From: Rhodanobacter sp. AS-Z3
GTDB lineage: Bacteria > Pseudomonadota > Gammaproteobacteria > Xanthomonadales > Rhodanobacteraceae
NCBI RefSeq assembly: GCF_029224025.1
Contig: NZ_CP119392.1
Coordinates: forward strand, 233,501-297,500
Length of the DNA stretch: 64,000 bases
Direction: 5' to 3'
In this document: piece after piece, positions 40,701 to 48,577 of the stretch
How the letters are laid out: each line of letters opens with the position of its first letter
Position numbering within the stretch: position 1 is the stretch's first letter
The notes under the pieces: generated by a model
Database searches by the model: none
What the model saw: only the letters and a program-made list of their open reading frames with translations
Told to the model about the DNA's origin: nothing
Made by a program: the position numbers and the translations under genes

Positions 40701-40945
40701 GAACTCATCATGGTCAGGCCGGAAATCTGCCCGAGGTTGCGCTCCAGCGGCGTGGTGATCAGCGACGCCATGGTGTTGGCGCTGGCACCCGGGTACTGCG
40801 TGCTCACCACCAGGCTTGGCGCCTCGATTTCCGGCAAGGCGGATACCGGCAACTGGCGATAGCCCAGGATACCGAGCAGCAGCACCGCCACCATCAACAG
40901 CGAGGTGGCGATCGGCCGGCGAATGAAGAGGGTCGAAAATCCCAT
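37706..40945 (-). CDS. mdtB: RND multidrug efflux transporter, MdtB-like
   Basis: A 1079-aa RND antiporter, slightly longer than usual because of a Gly/Ser/Asn-rich stretch (RGNGSGALTGSNATSFGQ, about residue 785). Signatures include the N-terminus FIRRPIATSLLMVAVLLLGI, GFVVDDAIVMIENIVRY in the proton-relay helix and the late LLIGIVKKNAIMMIDFAI. It is paired with the MdtC-like gene downstream and with the adaptor MdtA upstream, so it probably forms a heteromeric drug or bile-salt-type pump. Substrates cannot be read from sequence. Confidence 0.9.
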   Translation of the reverse strand: MGFSTLFIRRPIATSLLMVAVLLLGILGYRQLPVSALPEIEAPSLVVSTQYPGASANTMASLITTPLERNLGQISGLTMMSSDSSAGLSTIILQFSMDRDVDIAAQDVQAAINQAKGTLPGNLPYPPVYNRVNPADAPILTLKLTSDSRQLRDVNDLADSIIAQKLSQVQGVGLVSIAGNVRPAVRVQVNPAQLSNLGLTMEDVRSALTQANVNAPKGTLNGKTQSYSIGTNDQLSDAAEYKNTIISYKNNSPVRLSDVAKVVDGVENDQLAAWANGQPAVLLDVRRQPGANIVQTVEQIRNVLPELRSALPADVHLDVFADRTVTIRASVHDVEFTLILTVFLVIGVIFVFLRRLWATIIPATAVPLSLLGTFGVMSFTGMSLDNLSLMALTVATGFVVDDAIVMIENIVRYIEQGKDGKEAAEIGAKEIGFTVLSLTVSLVAVFLPLLLMPGVTGRLFHEFAWVLTISVTISMLVSLTLTPMMCAYLLKPDQLPEGDDAHERHAAAGQRTVWSRIVVMYERSLDLVLDHQRLTMLVAGAAVVLTVFLYVVIPKGLLPEQDTGLITGVVQADDNIAFPQMEERTKAVAEALRKDPAVVGVAAFIGAGTINPTLNQGQLSIVLKERGDRDGLDKLLPRLQQAVAGIPGVALYLKPVQDVTLDSRISATEYQYSLSDVNSVELSGYAAKMTEAMRQRPELTDVDNNLADNGNALKLTIDREKASRLGVPVQSIDDTLYDAFGQRQISTIFTQLNQYRVVLEVAPEFRNSDDLLNKLTVRGNGSGALTGSNATSFGQVKSSNSATPSGIGNAGNVGFQLGGGGNIPLSSLATAEVTSAPLVVSHQQQLPAVTLAFNVAPGYSLSDAVSAIHAVETQLNFPPQVRGEFVGKAAEFASSLGDEVLLLLAAIVVIYIVLGVLYESYIHPLTIISTLPPAGVGALLALILCGMSLSVDGIVGIVLLIGIVKKNAIMMIDFAIEARRTGLNARDAIHRACLLRFRPIMMTTAAAMLGALPLALGTGIGSELRRPLGVSIVGGLLLSQLVTLYTTPVIYLYMERFSDWLAARREQRALMHHQASRTA

Positions 40946-40994
40946 GGCTATCCGTAACGTCTAAATGCGGTTTCAGTCGCGATCGTGGCCGTGG

Positions 40995-41018
40995 CGGGAG
41001 CGCCGTGAAGCGCTCCCG
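40995..41018 (-). repeat. Intra-operonic hairpin between mdtA and mdtB
   Basis: CGGGAGCG and CGCTCCCG arms (8 bp plus one inner pair) with a short loop, about 20 bp past the mdtA stop. The arms match those of the hairpin between mdtB and mdtC. Confidence 0.6.
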
Positions 41019-41038
41019 GCATCGCCGGCCGGCCCAGG

Positions 41039-42292
41039 TCAGCCGCGGCGGCGACCACCACCGGTGTTGTTCTTCTTGGCCTTGTCCACTTCGCTGGCCG
41101 TTGGCACGGCCGGCACTTCGCCCGGCTTCAGCGCATTGACCTTGCTGCCCGGCTTCAGGCGGAACTGGCCTTCAGTGACCACGCTGTCGCCAACCTTCAG
41201 TCCACTGCCGATCATCACGTGGCTGTCGCCCACTTCACCGGCCACCACGATGGCCTGCATCTTGACCGTGCTGTCGCCCTGCACCTGATAAACATAGTCG
41301 CCATCCGGACCGCGCTGCACCGCTTGCGCCGGAATCACCAGACCGCCATCCACCGTGCTGACCAGCAGTTGCACGTTGACGAACTGGCCGGGCCACAACT
41401 CGTTCTTGGCGTTCGGGAACTCCGACTTCAGGCGGAAGGTGCCGGTGCTGGTATCGATCTGGTTGTCGATCACCTTGAGCACACCACCCGAGGCGATCGG
41501 ATGGGCGTCGGTGCGATCCAGCGCGGTGACCTGCAGCGCCGCGCCATCCTGCGAAGCGGCCTTGCGCACGAGGTCGAGGTTCTGCTCGGGCAGGGTGAAC
41601 ATCACATTGATCGGATGCAGCTGGGTCAGTGTGACAATCGTGCTGCTGGCAGTCACCACGTTGCCCGGGTCCACGCCACGAATACCGGCCAGGCCATCGA
41701 TCGGCGAAATCACCTTGGTGTAGTTCAGCTGCACCTGGGCATCACGCACGCTCGCCGCATCGGCCGACACCGCGGCCTGGTATTGGGCAGAGGTGTTGCG
41801 CAAGGTGTCCAGATCCTGCTTGGAGATATAGCCCTTGTTGGCCAGATCCTGACTGCGCTGGAGGTTGCTCTTCGCAGTGTCCAGCATCGCCTGATCCTGA
41901 CGCTGGCGCGCCACGGCCTGGTCATAGGTGGCCTGATAAGTGCGCGGATCGATCTGCGCGAGCAACTGGCCCTTCTTGACCGGCTGGCCTTCGCTGAAAT
42001 CCAGGCTGAGCAACTGGCCGGTCACCTGCGGACTCACGGTGACCGTGTTGAGTGCCTGCACGGTGCCCAGCGCTGTCAGGTAGACCGGCACGTTCTGCTT
42101 GACCACCGGCACCACGGTAACCGGCACTGGCGGGGTCTCGTCCTTGCCGTCTTTGCCACCACGAGCCTTGCTGGCACTCTGGCCCGACGCGGCGGAACCG
42201 GCCGGCGCCGGCTTGTGCAGCAGGCGGAAACCCAGCGCCGCCACCACAACCACGGCGAGGACGACCAACGCGATTTTCCAAAAACGCGACAT
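41039..42292 (-). CDS. mdtA: RND efflux periplasmic adaptor (membrane-fusion protein), MdtA-like
   Basis: A 417-aa protein from ATG 42292 (CAGGAG 6 bp upstream). An N-terminal anchor helix (WKIALVVLAVVVVAALGFRL) is followed by a lipoyl/biotinyl-like domain (VTVSPQVTGQLLSLDFSEGQPVKKG), an alpha-hairpin (about 150-215), the second lipoyl half (ISPIDGLAGIRGVDPGNVV) and beta-barrel domains. The C-terminal tail is basic and Gly-rich (KKNNTGGGRRRG). It bridges the RND pump to an outer-membrane channel. First gene of the mdtABC-like operon. Confidence 0.93.
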   Translation of the reverse strand: MSRFWKIALVVLAVVVVAALGFRLLHKPAPAGSAASGQSASKARGGKDGKDETPPVPVTVVPVVKQNVPVYLTALGTVQALNTVTVSPQVTGQLLSLDFSEGQPVKKGQLLAQIDPRTYQATYDQAVARQRQDQAMLDTAKSNLQRSQDLANKGYISKQDLDTLRNTSAQYQAAVSADAASVRDAQVQLNYTKVISPIDGLAGIRGVDPGNVVTASSTIVTLTQLHPINVMFTLPEQNLDLVRKAASQDGAALQVTALDRTDAHPIASGGVLKVIDNQIDTSTGTFRLKSEFPNAKNELWPGQFVNVQLLVSTVDGGLVIPAQAVQRGPDGDYVYQVQGDSTVKMQAIVVAGEVGDSHVMIGSGLKVGDSVVTEGQFRLKPGSKVNALKPGEVPAVPTASEVDKAKKNNTGGGRRRG

Positions 42293-42413
42293 GTAAAACT
42301 CCTGAACTGAACGGTGCGGCCCTGTGGCGCGCAGCAGCGTGGCATGCATGGGTGGCGCGGTGACGCCGTCGGACAACGCCGACGGCGACTCCCGAGGTGA
42401 AAGCATAGGGGCA

Positions 42414-42430
42414 GTCCAACAATATTGGAC
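42414..42430. promoter_or_regulatory. Palindromic operator candidate upstream of the mdtABC-like operon
   Basis: GTCCAA-CAATA-TTGGAC is a perfect 6-bp inverted repeat with a 5-nt spacer, 122 bp upstream of the mdtA start. On the minus strand it overlaps a possible promoter (TTGTCC, 19 nt, TATGCT). The form suits a TetR- or LysR-type regulator. No regulator gene is adjacent. Confidence 0.5.
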
Positions 42431-42548
42431 AATGCCGGTTGACATGGTTGGGCCATGACCGATGGCAGGGTAACGGCCATTTTCGTGCGTGCGCCGGCCT
42501 TTGAGCCGCCCACTTCGACAGATTACCGCAAGCCGCCGTCACGCAGGC

Positions 42549-42578
42549 CTGAAACTTGCCGCACGCTTCGTTTATAAT
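42549..42578 (+). promoter_or_regulatory. Sigma-70-like promoter for the cytochrome c gene
   Basis: The -35 CTGAAA (42549-42554), an 18-nt spacer and a perfect -10 TATAAT (42573-42578) lie upstream of the cytochrome c gene and on its strand. Confidence 0.6.
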
Positions 42579-42757
42579 CCCCCACTGGTTGCCTGTCCGA
42601 CCCGCATCCGGGCCGGAGGCAAGCTTGATCCGCGTCGCAAACTGACGGCACACACCCTGGTCGGGCGTGTCACCCGTTGCTGCGACAGCAACAGGCAATC
42701 GAGGCAGGTCGGGGCAGCCATCGTGGCGTTCCGCCGCCCACTGACAGGAGTACGTGC

Positions 42758-43291
42758 GTGAGCGGTTCCATGAGCAAGTCGGACCAGAGCGTCCTGCGCC
42801 AGTTTTCGATCATGATCAGCGGCCTGGCCGTGTTGACCGTGGTTCTGGTCCTGGGGGCGCTCGCCATCCACGAACACGAGCCGCAGGAAACCAATCCAAA
42901 CCAGCCGGCCCAGGTGGCCGCGCGGATTGCTCCTGCTGGCGCGGTGTATGCGGGCAATACCGGCCGCGCTGCCATGCAGGCTGCCGCCGATGCTGCCACC
43001 AAGGCAGCGGCCTCGCAGGTCGCCTACGGCGGCACCACCGACGGCAAGGAAATCTTCGATCACCTGTGCACCAGCTGCCACACCGCCGGTGTAGCCGGCG
43101 CACCGAAAGTGGGCGACAAGGCAGCCTGGGGCCCGCGCCTGGCGCAGGGCATCGACGTGCTGGTCAAGCACGCCATCGAGGGTTATCACGGCCCCGACGG
43201 CAACTACATGCCGGCGAAAGGTGGCAACCCGGCGCTCACCGACGAACAGGTCACCAATGCCGTGCACTGGATTGCCGACCAGGCGAAATAA
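42758..43291 (+). CDS. Membrane-anchored cytochrome c5-type protein
   Basis: A 177-aa protein. GTG 42758 is chosen as start because ACAGGAG lies 7 bp upstream; the ATG at 42770 would be too far from it. A single N-terminal transmembrane helix (about 20-42, IMISGLAVLTVVLVLGALAI) anchors it. An Ala-rich linker leads to a class I cytochrome c domain with heme motif CTSCH and a probable axial Met (GNYMPAKGG). It is a periplasm-facing electron carrier, similar in form to cytochrome c5 proteins of xanthomonads that serve terminal oxidases. It stands alone between a strong promoter and a terminator. Confidence 0.9.
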   Translation: MSGSMSKSDQSVLRQFSIMISGLAVLTVVLVLGALAIHEHEPQETNPNQPAQVAARIAPAGAVYAGNTGRAAMQAAADAATKAAASQVAYGGTTDGKEIFDHLCTSCHTAGVAGAPKVGDKAAWGPRLAQGIDVLVKHAIEGYHGPDGNYMPAKGGNPALTDEQVTNAVHWIADQAK

Positions 43292-43318
43292 TTTCGCCTG
43301 ACCCAACGATCTGTCGTC

Positions 43319-43348
43319 AAACGCCGCCCTCTGGGCGGCGTTTTCGTT
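43319..43348 (+). terminator. Rho-independent terminator of the cytochrome c gene
   Basis: A 9-bp stem ACGCCGCCC / GGGCGGCGT with loop TCT (43321-43341) is followed by TTTCGTTT. It lies 30 bp past the stop codon. Confidence 0.9.
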
Positions 43349-43486
43349 TGCCCCTTCCTCTGCACAAGCAGGGGACAAATCGGCAGGACTGCCCGTCAGC
43401 CGCCCGAGGGGTGAGGGCCATGGATGGCCCGAGTGCAGGTTGGGATGGGATTACAAGCTGCAGGGAAGATCAAAAAGCACCCCACC

Positions 43487-43524
43487 CCAGCCCTCCCCTG
43501 CCTTGCAGGGGGGAGCAAGGCTGG
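43487..43524 (-). repeat. Palindromic element / hairpin after acpH
   Basis: CCAGCC...GGCTGG outer arms and an inner CTCCCCTGC / GCAGGGGGGAG stem. It lies 22 bp past the acpH stop, so it may act as its terminator. The composition (CACCCCAGCCCTCCCCTGC) resembles dispersed intergenic palindromes common in many proteobacterial genomes. Confidence 0.55.
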
Positions 43525-43545
43525 AGAAGAAGGCGAATTGAACCC

Positions 43546-44139
43546 TCACCCCCCACGCGCCTCAATCCACTGGCGCGCGAACGCCCGCAACTCCGGAAAA
43601 AACACCTCAAAGCAGCGCTGCAGCTCCAGCTCATGCTCCACGAGCACCGGCAACGCCGAATCCAGCGGATTGGCCCGGCTCAGGCGCTGCCCGATCCCGG
43701 CCAGTGCCTGACCCAGCACCGCGCGATCGGCATAGCACGCTGGCAGGCCGTGGCCGTCCATGTAGCTCCGGAACCGCCGCAAAGCGGGCGTCAGCAAGGC
43801 ATCCCGCCGCCATAGCAAGGCACGCAACGCGTCGGAATACGGCAACAGCGACCGCCCGCTCCAGCGCGAAAACTCACGCGCCAGGCAATGGTCAAACCAC
43901 ATGTCGAGCAAAATGCCGGCATAACGGCGATAGGGCACGGGCAACAACGCCTTGGCTGCCAACACGTCGAGATGGGCGTCGGTATAAACGTCAATCGCCC
44001 GATGCAGGCGGATGCCGGCAATCACCCGCGGCGAATACAAGGTCTGATCCGGCTGCCCGTGGACGAAGTCGCCGAGCATGCCGCCCAGTTGCAGTTCCTC
44101 GTCATCACCGGCCAGCAGGGTGTGCGCCAGATGGTTCAC
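43546..44139 (-). CDS. acpH: Acyl carrier protein phosphodiesterase (AcpH-type)
   Basis: A 197-aa protein. GTG 44139 is preferred over the upstream in-frame TTG (44157) because it gives the family start NHLAHTLLAG and has GGAAG 6 bp upstream. Conserved motifs are GGMLGDFVHG, GIRLHRAID, DMWFDHCLAREFSRW and the late ELELQRCFEVFFPEL. AcpH removes the 4'-phosphopantetheine group from acyl carrier proteins, turning holo-ACP to apo-ACP. It is divergent from the hydrolase gene at 44188. Confidence 0.88.
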   Translation of the reverse strand: MNHLAHTLLAGDDEELQLGGMLGDFVHGQPDQTLYSPRVIAGIRLHRAIDVYTDAHLDVLAAKALLPVPYRRYAGILLDMWFDHCLAREFSRWSGRSLLPYSDALRALLWRRDALLTPALRRFRSYMDGHGLPACYADRAVLGQALAGIGQRLSRANPLDSALPVLVEHELELQRCFEVFFPELRAFARQWIEARGG

Positions 44140-44187
44140 CCGCGGCTTCCGCAGCAACCGATGCGCTCGGCGGTTATCATCCTAGCC

Positions 44188-44877
44188 ATGAATCCCACCG
44201 AACTCCCCGCCGCACCGGCCAGCTTTCCCGATATGCCGGCCAGTTTCATGCTCGACGGCCCGGTCGGCAAGCTGGAAGCGCTCAGTGACGTTGCCGAGCC
44301 GAGCAGCGCGCGCCGTGGCGTGGTGGTGCTGTGCCATCCGCTGACGGTGGAAGGCGGCAGCATGCACAACAAGGTCGTGGTCATGGCCGAACGCGCGCTG
44401 CGCGAATCCGGACTGGACACCGTGCGTTTCAACTTCCGTGGCGCCGGCAACTCGGCCGGCGAATTCGACAAGGGCGTGGGCGAAAGCGCAGACCTCGCCG
44501 CGGTGGTCGCGTGGGTGCGCAAGATGCGCCCGCACGATGCGTTGTGGCTGACCGGCTTCTCGTTCGGCAGCTACGTCACCATCAACAATGCGCTGCGCCT
44601 GCATGCCGATGCGCTGATCAGCATTGCCCCACCGGTCGGTCGGCGGGAGTTCGAGCCGACCTCGCTGCCAACTTGTCCTTGGCTGGTGATTCAGGGTGAG
44701 GCCGACGAAGTGGTCGAACCACAGGCGGTGTTCGACTGGATCGACACGCTGGAACACCAGCCCGAACTGATCCGCATGCCCGACACCAGCCACTTCTTCC
44801 ATCGCCGATTGATGGACCTGCGCGGCGCGATCAAGCATGCCGTGCTCGGCTGGCTGCCGCCGCTGCGGCAGGCCTGA
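44188..44877 (+). CDS. Alpha/beta hydrolase (COG2945-like)
   Basis: A 229-aa protein starting MNPTELPAAP. Alpha/beta-hydrolase fold with the nucleophile Ser in LTGFSFGSYV, HPLTVEGGSMHNKVV after the first strand, FNFRGAGNSAG, an acid residue in QGEADEVV and catalytic His in MPDTSHFFH. Such proteins are small serine hydrolases of unknown substrate. It is 35 bp upstream of zapE on the same strand and probably shares its transcript. Confidence 0.88.
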   Translation: MNPTELPAAPASFPDMPASFMLDGPVGKLEALSDVAEPSSARRGVVVLCHPLTVEGGSMHNKVVVMAERALRESGLDTVRFNFRGAGNSAGEFDKGVGESADLAAVVAWVRKMRPHDALWLTGFSFGSYVTINNALRLHADALISIAPPVGRREFEPTSLPTCPWLVIQGEADEVVEPQAVFDWIDTLEHQPELIRMPDTSHFFHRRLMDLRGAIKHAVLGWLPPLRQA

Positions 44878-44912
44878 CGCCTGCTCTCACCTACCTCACG
44901 ACTGCCTGTTCC

Positions 44913-46034
44913 ATGAGTGCAAACCCCTCGCTCGCGCCCAGCGCGCGTTACCTCGAAGGCGTTGCCGCGCATCGCTGGGAGTCCGACCCGACGCAGCTGG
45001 CGTTGCTGCCCGAGTTCGACCGCATGCACGCGGCGCTGTGCGCTGCGCCAGCCAGCGAAGGCGGCCTGTTCGGTCGACTGAAATCCCTGCTGGGCAATGA
45101 TGACCCACCGGTTGCCGTGCCCGGCCTGTACCTGTGGGGCACGGTCGGTCGCGGCAAAACCTTCCTGATGGATCTGTTCGCCGCCAGCCTGCCGCACGGC
45201 GTGGTACTGCGCCGGCATTTCCATCGCTTCATGGGCGAAGTCCACGACAGCTTGCGCGAGCTGGGCGAACGGCAGAGTCCGCTGATCGAGGTTGCCGCCG
45301 GCATCGCCGCGCGCTGCCGCGTGCTGTGCCTGGATGAGTTTTTGGTCAACGACATCGGCGACGCGATGATCCTGGCCAACCTGCTCGACGCGCTGTTCGC
45401 GCGCGGCGTCACCCTGGTCACCACGTCCAACACCGCGCCGGCCAATTTGTACAAGGACGGCTTGCAGCGCGCGCGCTTCCTGCCCGCGATCGCGCTGATC
45501 GAGCAGCAATGCCACGTGGTGGAGATGGCCTCGTCGCGCGACTGGCGACTGCGCGCACTGACCCAGGCGTCGGTTTACCTGACGCCTCCAGGCGCTGAGG
45601 CACACCGCGCACTGGAAAAGATTTTCGCCGGCCAGGCTAGCGGCGATGTCGAGCTGGATGGCCAGTTGCACATCAACAACCGCGACATCCCGTTCCACAA
45701 GCGCGCCGACGGCGTGCTGTGGTTCGAATTCACTGCGCTATGCGAAGGCCCGCGCGCAGTCGCCGACTACATCGCGCTGGCCAAGGCCGGGCCGACGATC
45801 CTGATTTCCAACGTGCCGCAATTCACCGTCTACAGCGAAGACGCGGCGAAGCGCTTCGTGCAATTGGTCGACGAGTTCTACGACCGCCACGTGAAACTGG
45901 TACTGTCCGCCGCCGCACCGATCACCGAGCTGTACGACGGCGAGCGCCTGCGTGCCGAATTCGGCCGCACTGAGTCACGCCTGATCGAGATGCAGAGTGA
46001 AGAATATCTGGCGCTCGCGCACCTGCCGGAATAA
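44913..46034 (+). CDS. zapE: Cell-division ATPase ZapE (AFG1/LACE1 family)
   Basis: A 373-aa P-loop ATPase. Walker A GTVGRGKTFLMD, HFHRFMGEVHDSL, Walker B CLDEFLVNDIGDAMIL and sensor region TLVTTSNTAPANLYKDGLQR match the AFG1-like family. ZapE interacts with FtsZ and destabilises Z-rings late in division in Escherichia coli. Length fits bacterial ZapE (about 370). Confidence 0.94.
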   Translation: MSANPSLAPSARYLEGVAAHRWESDPTQLALLPEFDRMHAALCAAPASEGGLFGRLKSLLGNDDPPVAVPGLYLWGTVGRGKTFLMDLFAASLPHGVVLRRHFHRFMGEVHDSLRELGERQSPLIEVAAGIAARCRVLCLDEFLVNDIGDAMILANLLDALFARGVTLVTTSNTAPANLYKDGLQRARFLPAIALIEQQCHVVEMASSRDWRLRALTQASVYLTPPGAEAHRALEKIFAGQASGDVELDGQLHINNRDIPFHKRADGVLWFEFTALCEGPRAVADYIALAKAGPTILISNVPQFTVYSEDAAKRFVQLVDEFYDRHVKLVLSAAAPITELYDGERLRAEFGRTESRLIEMQSEEYLALAHLPE

Positions 46035-46054
46035 GCCGCCCACACAGGGCGGAA

Positions 46055-46627
46055 TCAGCTGGAATGTATGGCGCGCCAGCGCGACTCCAGCACCATGATC
46101 GTGAATACATAGATCACCACGATCACCGCCGGAATCACCACGAAGCGCTGGGTCGGGAACAGATACCACGCTGCCAGCACCAGCACCGTGCGGCCCACGG
46201 CATGCGCGATGCCGATCCAGTGGCGAATGATCCATGACACCGGCAACCACATCAGTCCGGTCAGTATGCCCACGCTCAATGGCAGCGAGCTGTAGTCGCG
46301 CAGGAAGAACGGCAGGGCGATCGCATACACCAGCACCGACATCAGCACGGTCAGCATGAACAGCGAATCGAACGCATTCTTAGGCCGCGACTTGTCGAGA
46401 AAATTCTCGCCGGTGAAGCGAGACAGAAATATGCCGAGATAGGCAATGCAGCCGGTGGCGATGAACAGCGCCCACACGGCATACAGCGGTGAAAGACAGG
46501 CGCCAGCCACGCCGGCAACCAGCCACGCGACACACCCTGCCAGTGGCATCGCCAGCAATCGCCGCCGCGCGAATTCCTCGCGCTGCTGGTCCAGCGAACG
46601 CGTCAAACCTTCTACATTCCGACTCAT
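46055..46627 (-). CDS. Multi-pass membrane protein (possibly DUF7010-like)
   Basis: A 190-aa protein from ATG 46627 (GGTGGAG upstream). The N-terminus is hydrophilic (MSRNVEGLTRSLDQQREEFA) and is followed by about six hydrophobic helices (two near 33-75, two near 95-140, two near 150-185). The stretch SVGILTGLMWLPVSWIIRHW followed by GIAHAVGR is the most distinctive part and recalls DUF7010 proteins. Function unknown. It follows the next membrane-protein gene on the same strand, 34 bp away. Confidence 0.7.
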   Translation of the reverse strand: MSRNVEGLTRSLDQQREEFARRRLLAMPLAGCVAWLVAGVAGACLSPLYAVWALFIATGCIAYLGIFLSRFTGENFLDKSRPKNAFDSLFMLTVLMSVLVYAIALPFFLRDYSSLPLSVGILTGLMWLPVSWIIRHWIGIAHAVGRTVLVLAAWYLFPTQRFVVIPAVIVVIYVFTIMVLESRWRAIHSS

Positions 46628-46661
46628 GCCGACTCCACCGAAGCGATCAAGCTGAAGGGCT

Positions 46662-47213
46662 TCATTCGAAGCGGGCTGTCGTTCCTGCAGACTGCGCACT
46701 CAAGAAGCGACGGTGATGAACCAGCACGCCGCTGTAGTAGACGATGTAGTAACCCACCAGCAAGCCGATCACCAGCATCGTCAACGGGCTGGAGGCATAA
46801 CCCATCGGCCCGGCGTAGGCAGCGCCTGCCGAAGCGCCCTGGATCTGTGGCAACAGCACCATCAGCCGCCAGCCCAGTCGACCAAGCAGCAAGGCGGTAA
46901 GCAGCGCACCGACCCACGGATTGGGCACGTAGCAATCGCCCTTGACCGAATCAACCTCGAACCGGGTCAGGCGCAAACCCACCAGACCGATCGCGCTGCC
47001 GATCATGATGCCGCCCAGCAAGCCTTCAGCCAGCGCCAGCTTGTGCAGGCCACTGAGTGCCAGCAGGCAACCGATGAGTACAAACATCACGATGCGCGCG
47101 ATCATCCGCTTGCGCCGGATCGGCTGGCGGCCGAACTGGCGGCTGACGCGCTTCCAGATGATCAAGGCCAGCAGCGGCAGCATGATCAGATAGCTGGTGA
47201 GATGGGCAGGCAT
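46662..47213 (-). CDS. CcdC/DUF1453-like membrane protein
   Basis: A 183-aa protein from ATG 47213; ATG 47219 is an equally possible start. About five helices: LTSYLIMLPLLALIIWK, a basic loop (SRQFGRQPIRRKRM), then IARIVMFVLIGCLLALSG, a pair around 85-130, and the C-terminal TMLVIGLLVGYYIVYYSGVL. The pattern suits the DUF1453/CcdC family of uncharacterised membrane proteins. It lies immediately upstream of the membrane gene at 46055-46627, so the two may be one operon. Confidence 0.7.
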   Translation of the reverse strand: MPAHLTSYLIMLPLLALIIWKRVSRQFGRQPIRRKRMIARIVMFVLIGCLLALSGLHKLALAEGLLGGIMIGSAIGLVGLRLTRFEVDSVKGDCYVPNPWVGALLTALLLGRLGWRLMVLLPQIQGASAGAAYAGPMGYASSPLTMLVIGLLVGYYIVYYSGVLVHHRRFLSAQSAGTTARFE

Positions 47214-47281
47214 GAGCATTCCGTTGACAAGGTTCGCAGGCAGCTTAGTCCAGCGACCGGGCCTATGACGACTGACGAATG

Positions 47282-47686
47282 TCATCCATCCGGTGTGGTG
47301 TGTGGGCGTGCGCTTAAGCCCGCACCGAGCTGTTGCGCAATCGAGCGCGTGCGGTCGGTGATCTGGTTGCCGGTATGCAAGGTCGATTTGCGTTCGATCA
47401 GCAGGATCAGGCATTCGGCGGCGGCCACCGGATTGTGACGAACACCCTTGGGCACCACGAACAGCTCGCCCTGATCCAGCTCCACCGCACCGGTTTCCAG
47501 CTCGATGCGCAGGTGGCCATCGAGGATCAGGAACAACTCATCCTCGTCCTCATGACTGTGCCAGCCGAAAGTGCCAAGCACCTTGGCCACCTTCAGATAG
47601 CTATCGTCCAATTCGCCAACGACGCGCGGCGACCAGTATTCGCTCAACGCGGCGGCGGCTGCCTTCGGCGAAACGGCCGGTGGCAT
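47282..47686 (-). CDS. Cupin-domain protein
   Basis: A 134-aa single-domain cupin. Motif 1 is FGWHSHEDEDELFLILDG (His-x-His-x4-5-Glu metal site) and motif 2 is LFVVPKGVRHNPVA with the fourth ligand His. It is likely a small metal-binding enzyme or sensor; substrate unknown. It starts 4 bp after the gpmA stop on the same strand is not the case: gpmA lies upstream, and the cupin ATG is 4 bp beyond its stop, so the two are co-transcribed. Confidence 0.85.
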   Translation of the reverse strand: MPPAVSPKAAAAALSEYWSPRVVGELDDSYLKVAKVLGTFGWHSHEDEDELFLILDGHLRIELETGAVELDQGELFVVPKGVRHNPVAAAECLILLIERKSTLHTGNQITDRTRSIAQQLGAGLSARPHTTPDG

Positions 47687-47690
47687 GGGA

Positions 47691-48434
47691 CTACTTCGCC
47701 TTGCCCTGATTCGCCACCGCCGCCATCTTCGCGGCGATCGCCTCGGCGTCGCCGAGGTAGTAGTGGCGCAGCGGCTTCAGTTCGTCGTCGAACTCATAAA
47801 CCAAAGGCACGCCATTGGGGATGTTCAGCTCGACGATGGCTTCATCGGAAATGCCATCGAGATACTTCACCAGCGCGCGCAGCGAATTGCCGTGTGCCAC
47901 CACCACCACGCGCTGGCCAGCACGAATCGCCGGCGCCAATACTTCATTCCAGTAGCGCTGCACCCGCACCACCGTATCCTTCAGGCACTCGGTATCGGGG
48001 ATGTCGCTCGGAGCGAGTGTGGCGTAGCGCGGATCGCTCACCGATTCGTTCGCGGCACGATCCAGCGGCGGCGGCGGAATGTCGTAGCTGCGACGCCATA
48101 TCTTGACCTGGTCCTCGCCGTACTTCAGCGCAGTTTCGGCCTTGTTGAGGCCGGTCAACGCGCCGTAGTGGCGCTCGTTGAGGCGCCAGTCGGTGACCAC
48201 CGGCAACCACATCAACTCCATCGCATCCTGCACGCCCCATAGCGTGCGCACCGCGCGCTTGAGCACCGAGGTATGCGCCACGTCGAAACTGAAACCATCA
48301 GCCTGCAGCAGGCGGCCGGCTTCGCACGCTTCGGCCACGCCTTGTTCGGTGAGGTCGACATCGGCCCAGCCACTGAAACGGTTGTCGAGGTTCCACTGCG
48401 ATTGGCCGTGGCGGATCAGGACGAGCTTGTGCAT
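47691..48434 (-). CDS. gpmA: 2,3-bisphosphoglycerate-dependent phosphoglycerate mutase
   Basis: A 247-aa protein from ATG 48434. The histidine-phosphatase motif [18 protein letters not shown] starts at the N-terminus, with the phosphorylated His in [18 protein letters not shown] and [18 protein letters not shown] carry the other active-site residues. It interconverts 3- and 2-phosphoglycerate in glycolysis and gluconeogenesis. The small cupin gene follows 4 bp downstream. Confidence 0.96.
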   Translation of the reverse strand: MHKLVLIRHGQSQWNLDNRFSGWADVDLTEQGVAEACEAGRLLQADGFSFDVAHTSVLKRAVRTLWGVQDAMELMWLPVVTDWRLNERHYGALTGLNKAETALKYGEDQVKIWRRSYDIPPPPLDRAANESVSDPRYATLAPSDIPDTECLKDTVVRVQRYWNEVLAPAIRAGQRVVVVAHGNSLRALVKYLDGISDEAIVELNIPNGVPLVYEFDDELKPLRHYYLGDAEAIAAKMAAVANQGKAK

Positions 48435-48577
48435 GGGAATGCCCGGAAGGTGGAATGAACGGCGAATGGTGAAGCCACGCTCCGACAGCGTCAAATGCGC
48501 CCCCTGCCACAGGTCATGGCAAACCGTTTGGCCGCGGGCTGCATCTCAAGCTCACTAACCCCTTCAAGGAGATTGCC

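Larger units (their letters stand above)
42293..42757. other. 465-bp intergenic region between mdtA and the cytochrome c gene
   Basis: No supported gene lies here. It contains a perfect palindrome (42414-42430) upstream of mdtA and a good sigma-70-like promoter (42549-42578) for the cytochrome gene. About 160 bp of transcribed leader would lie between that promoter and the GTG start. Confidence 0.6.

Noticed and set aside
42489-42761. Possible small gene between mdtA and cytochrome c
   Set aside because: Arg/Pro-rich composition, no ribosome site, and it spans the cytochrome promoter.
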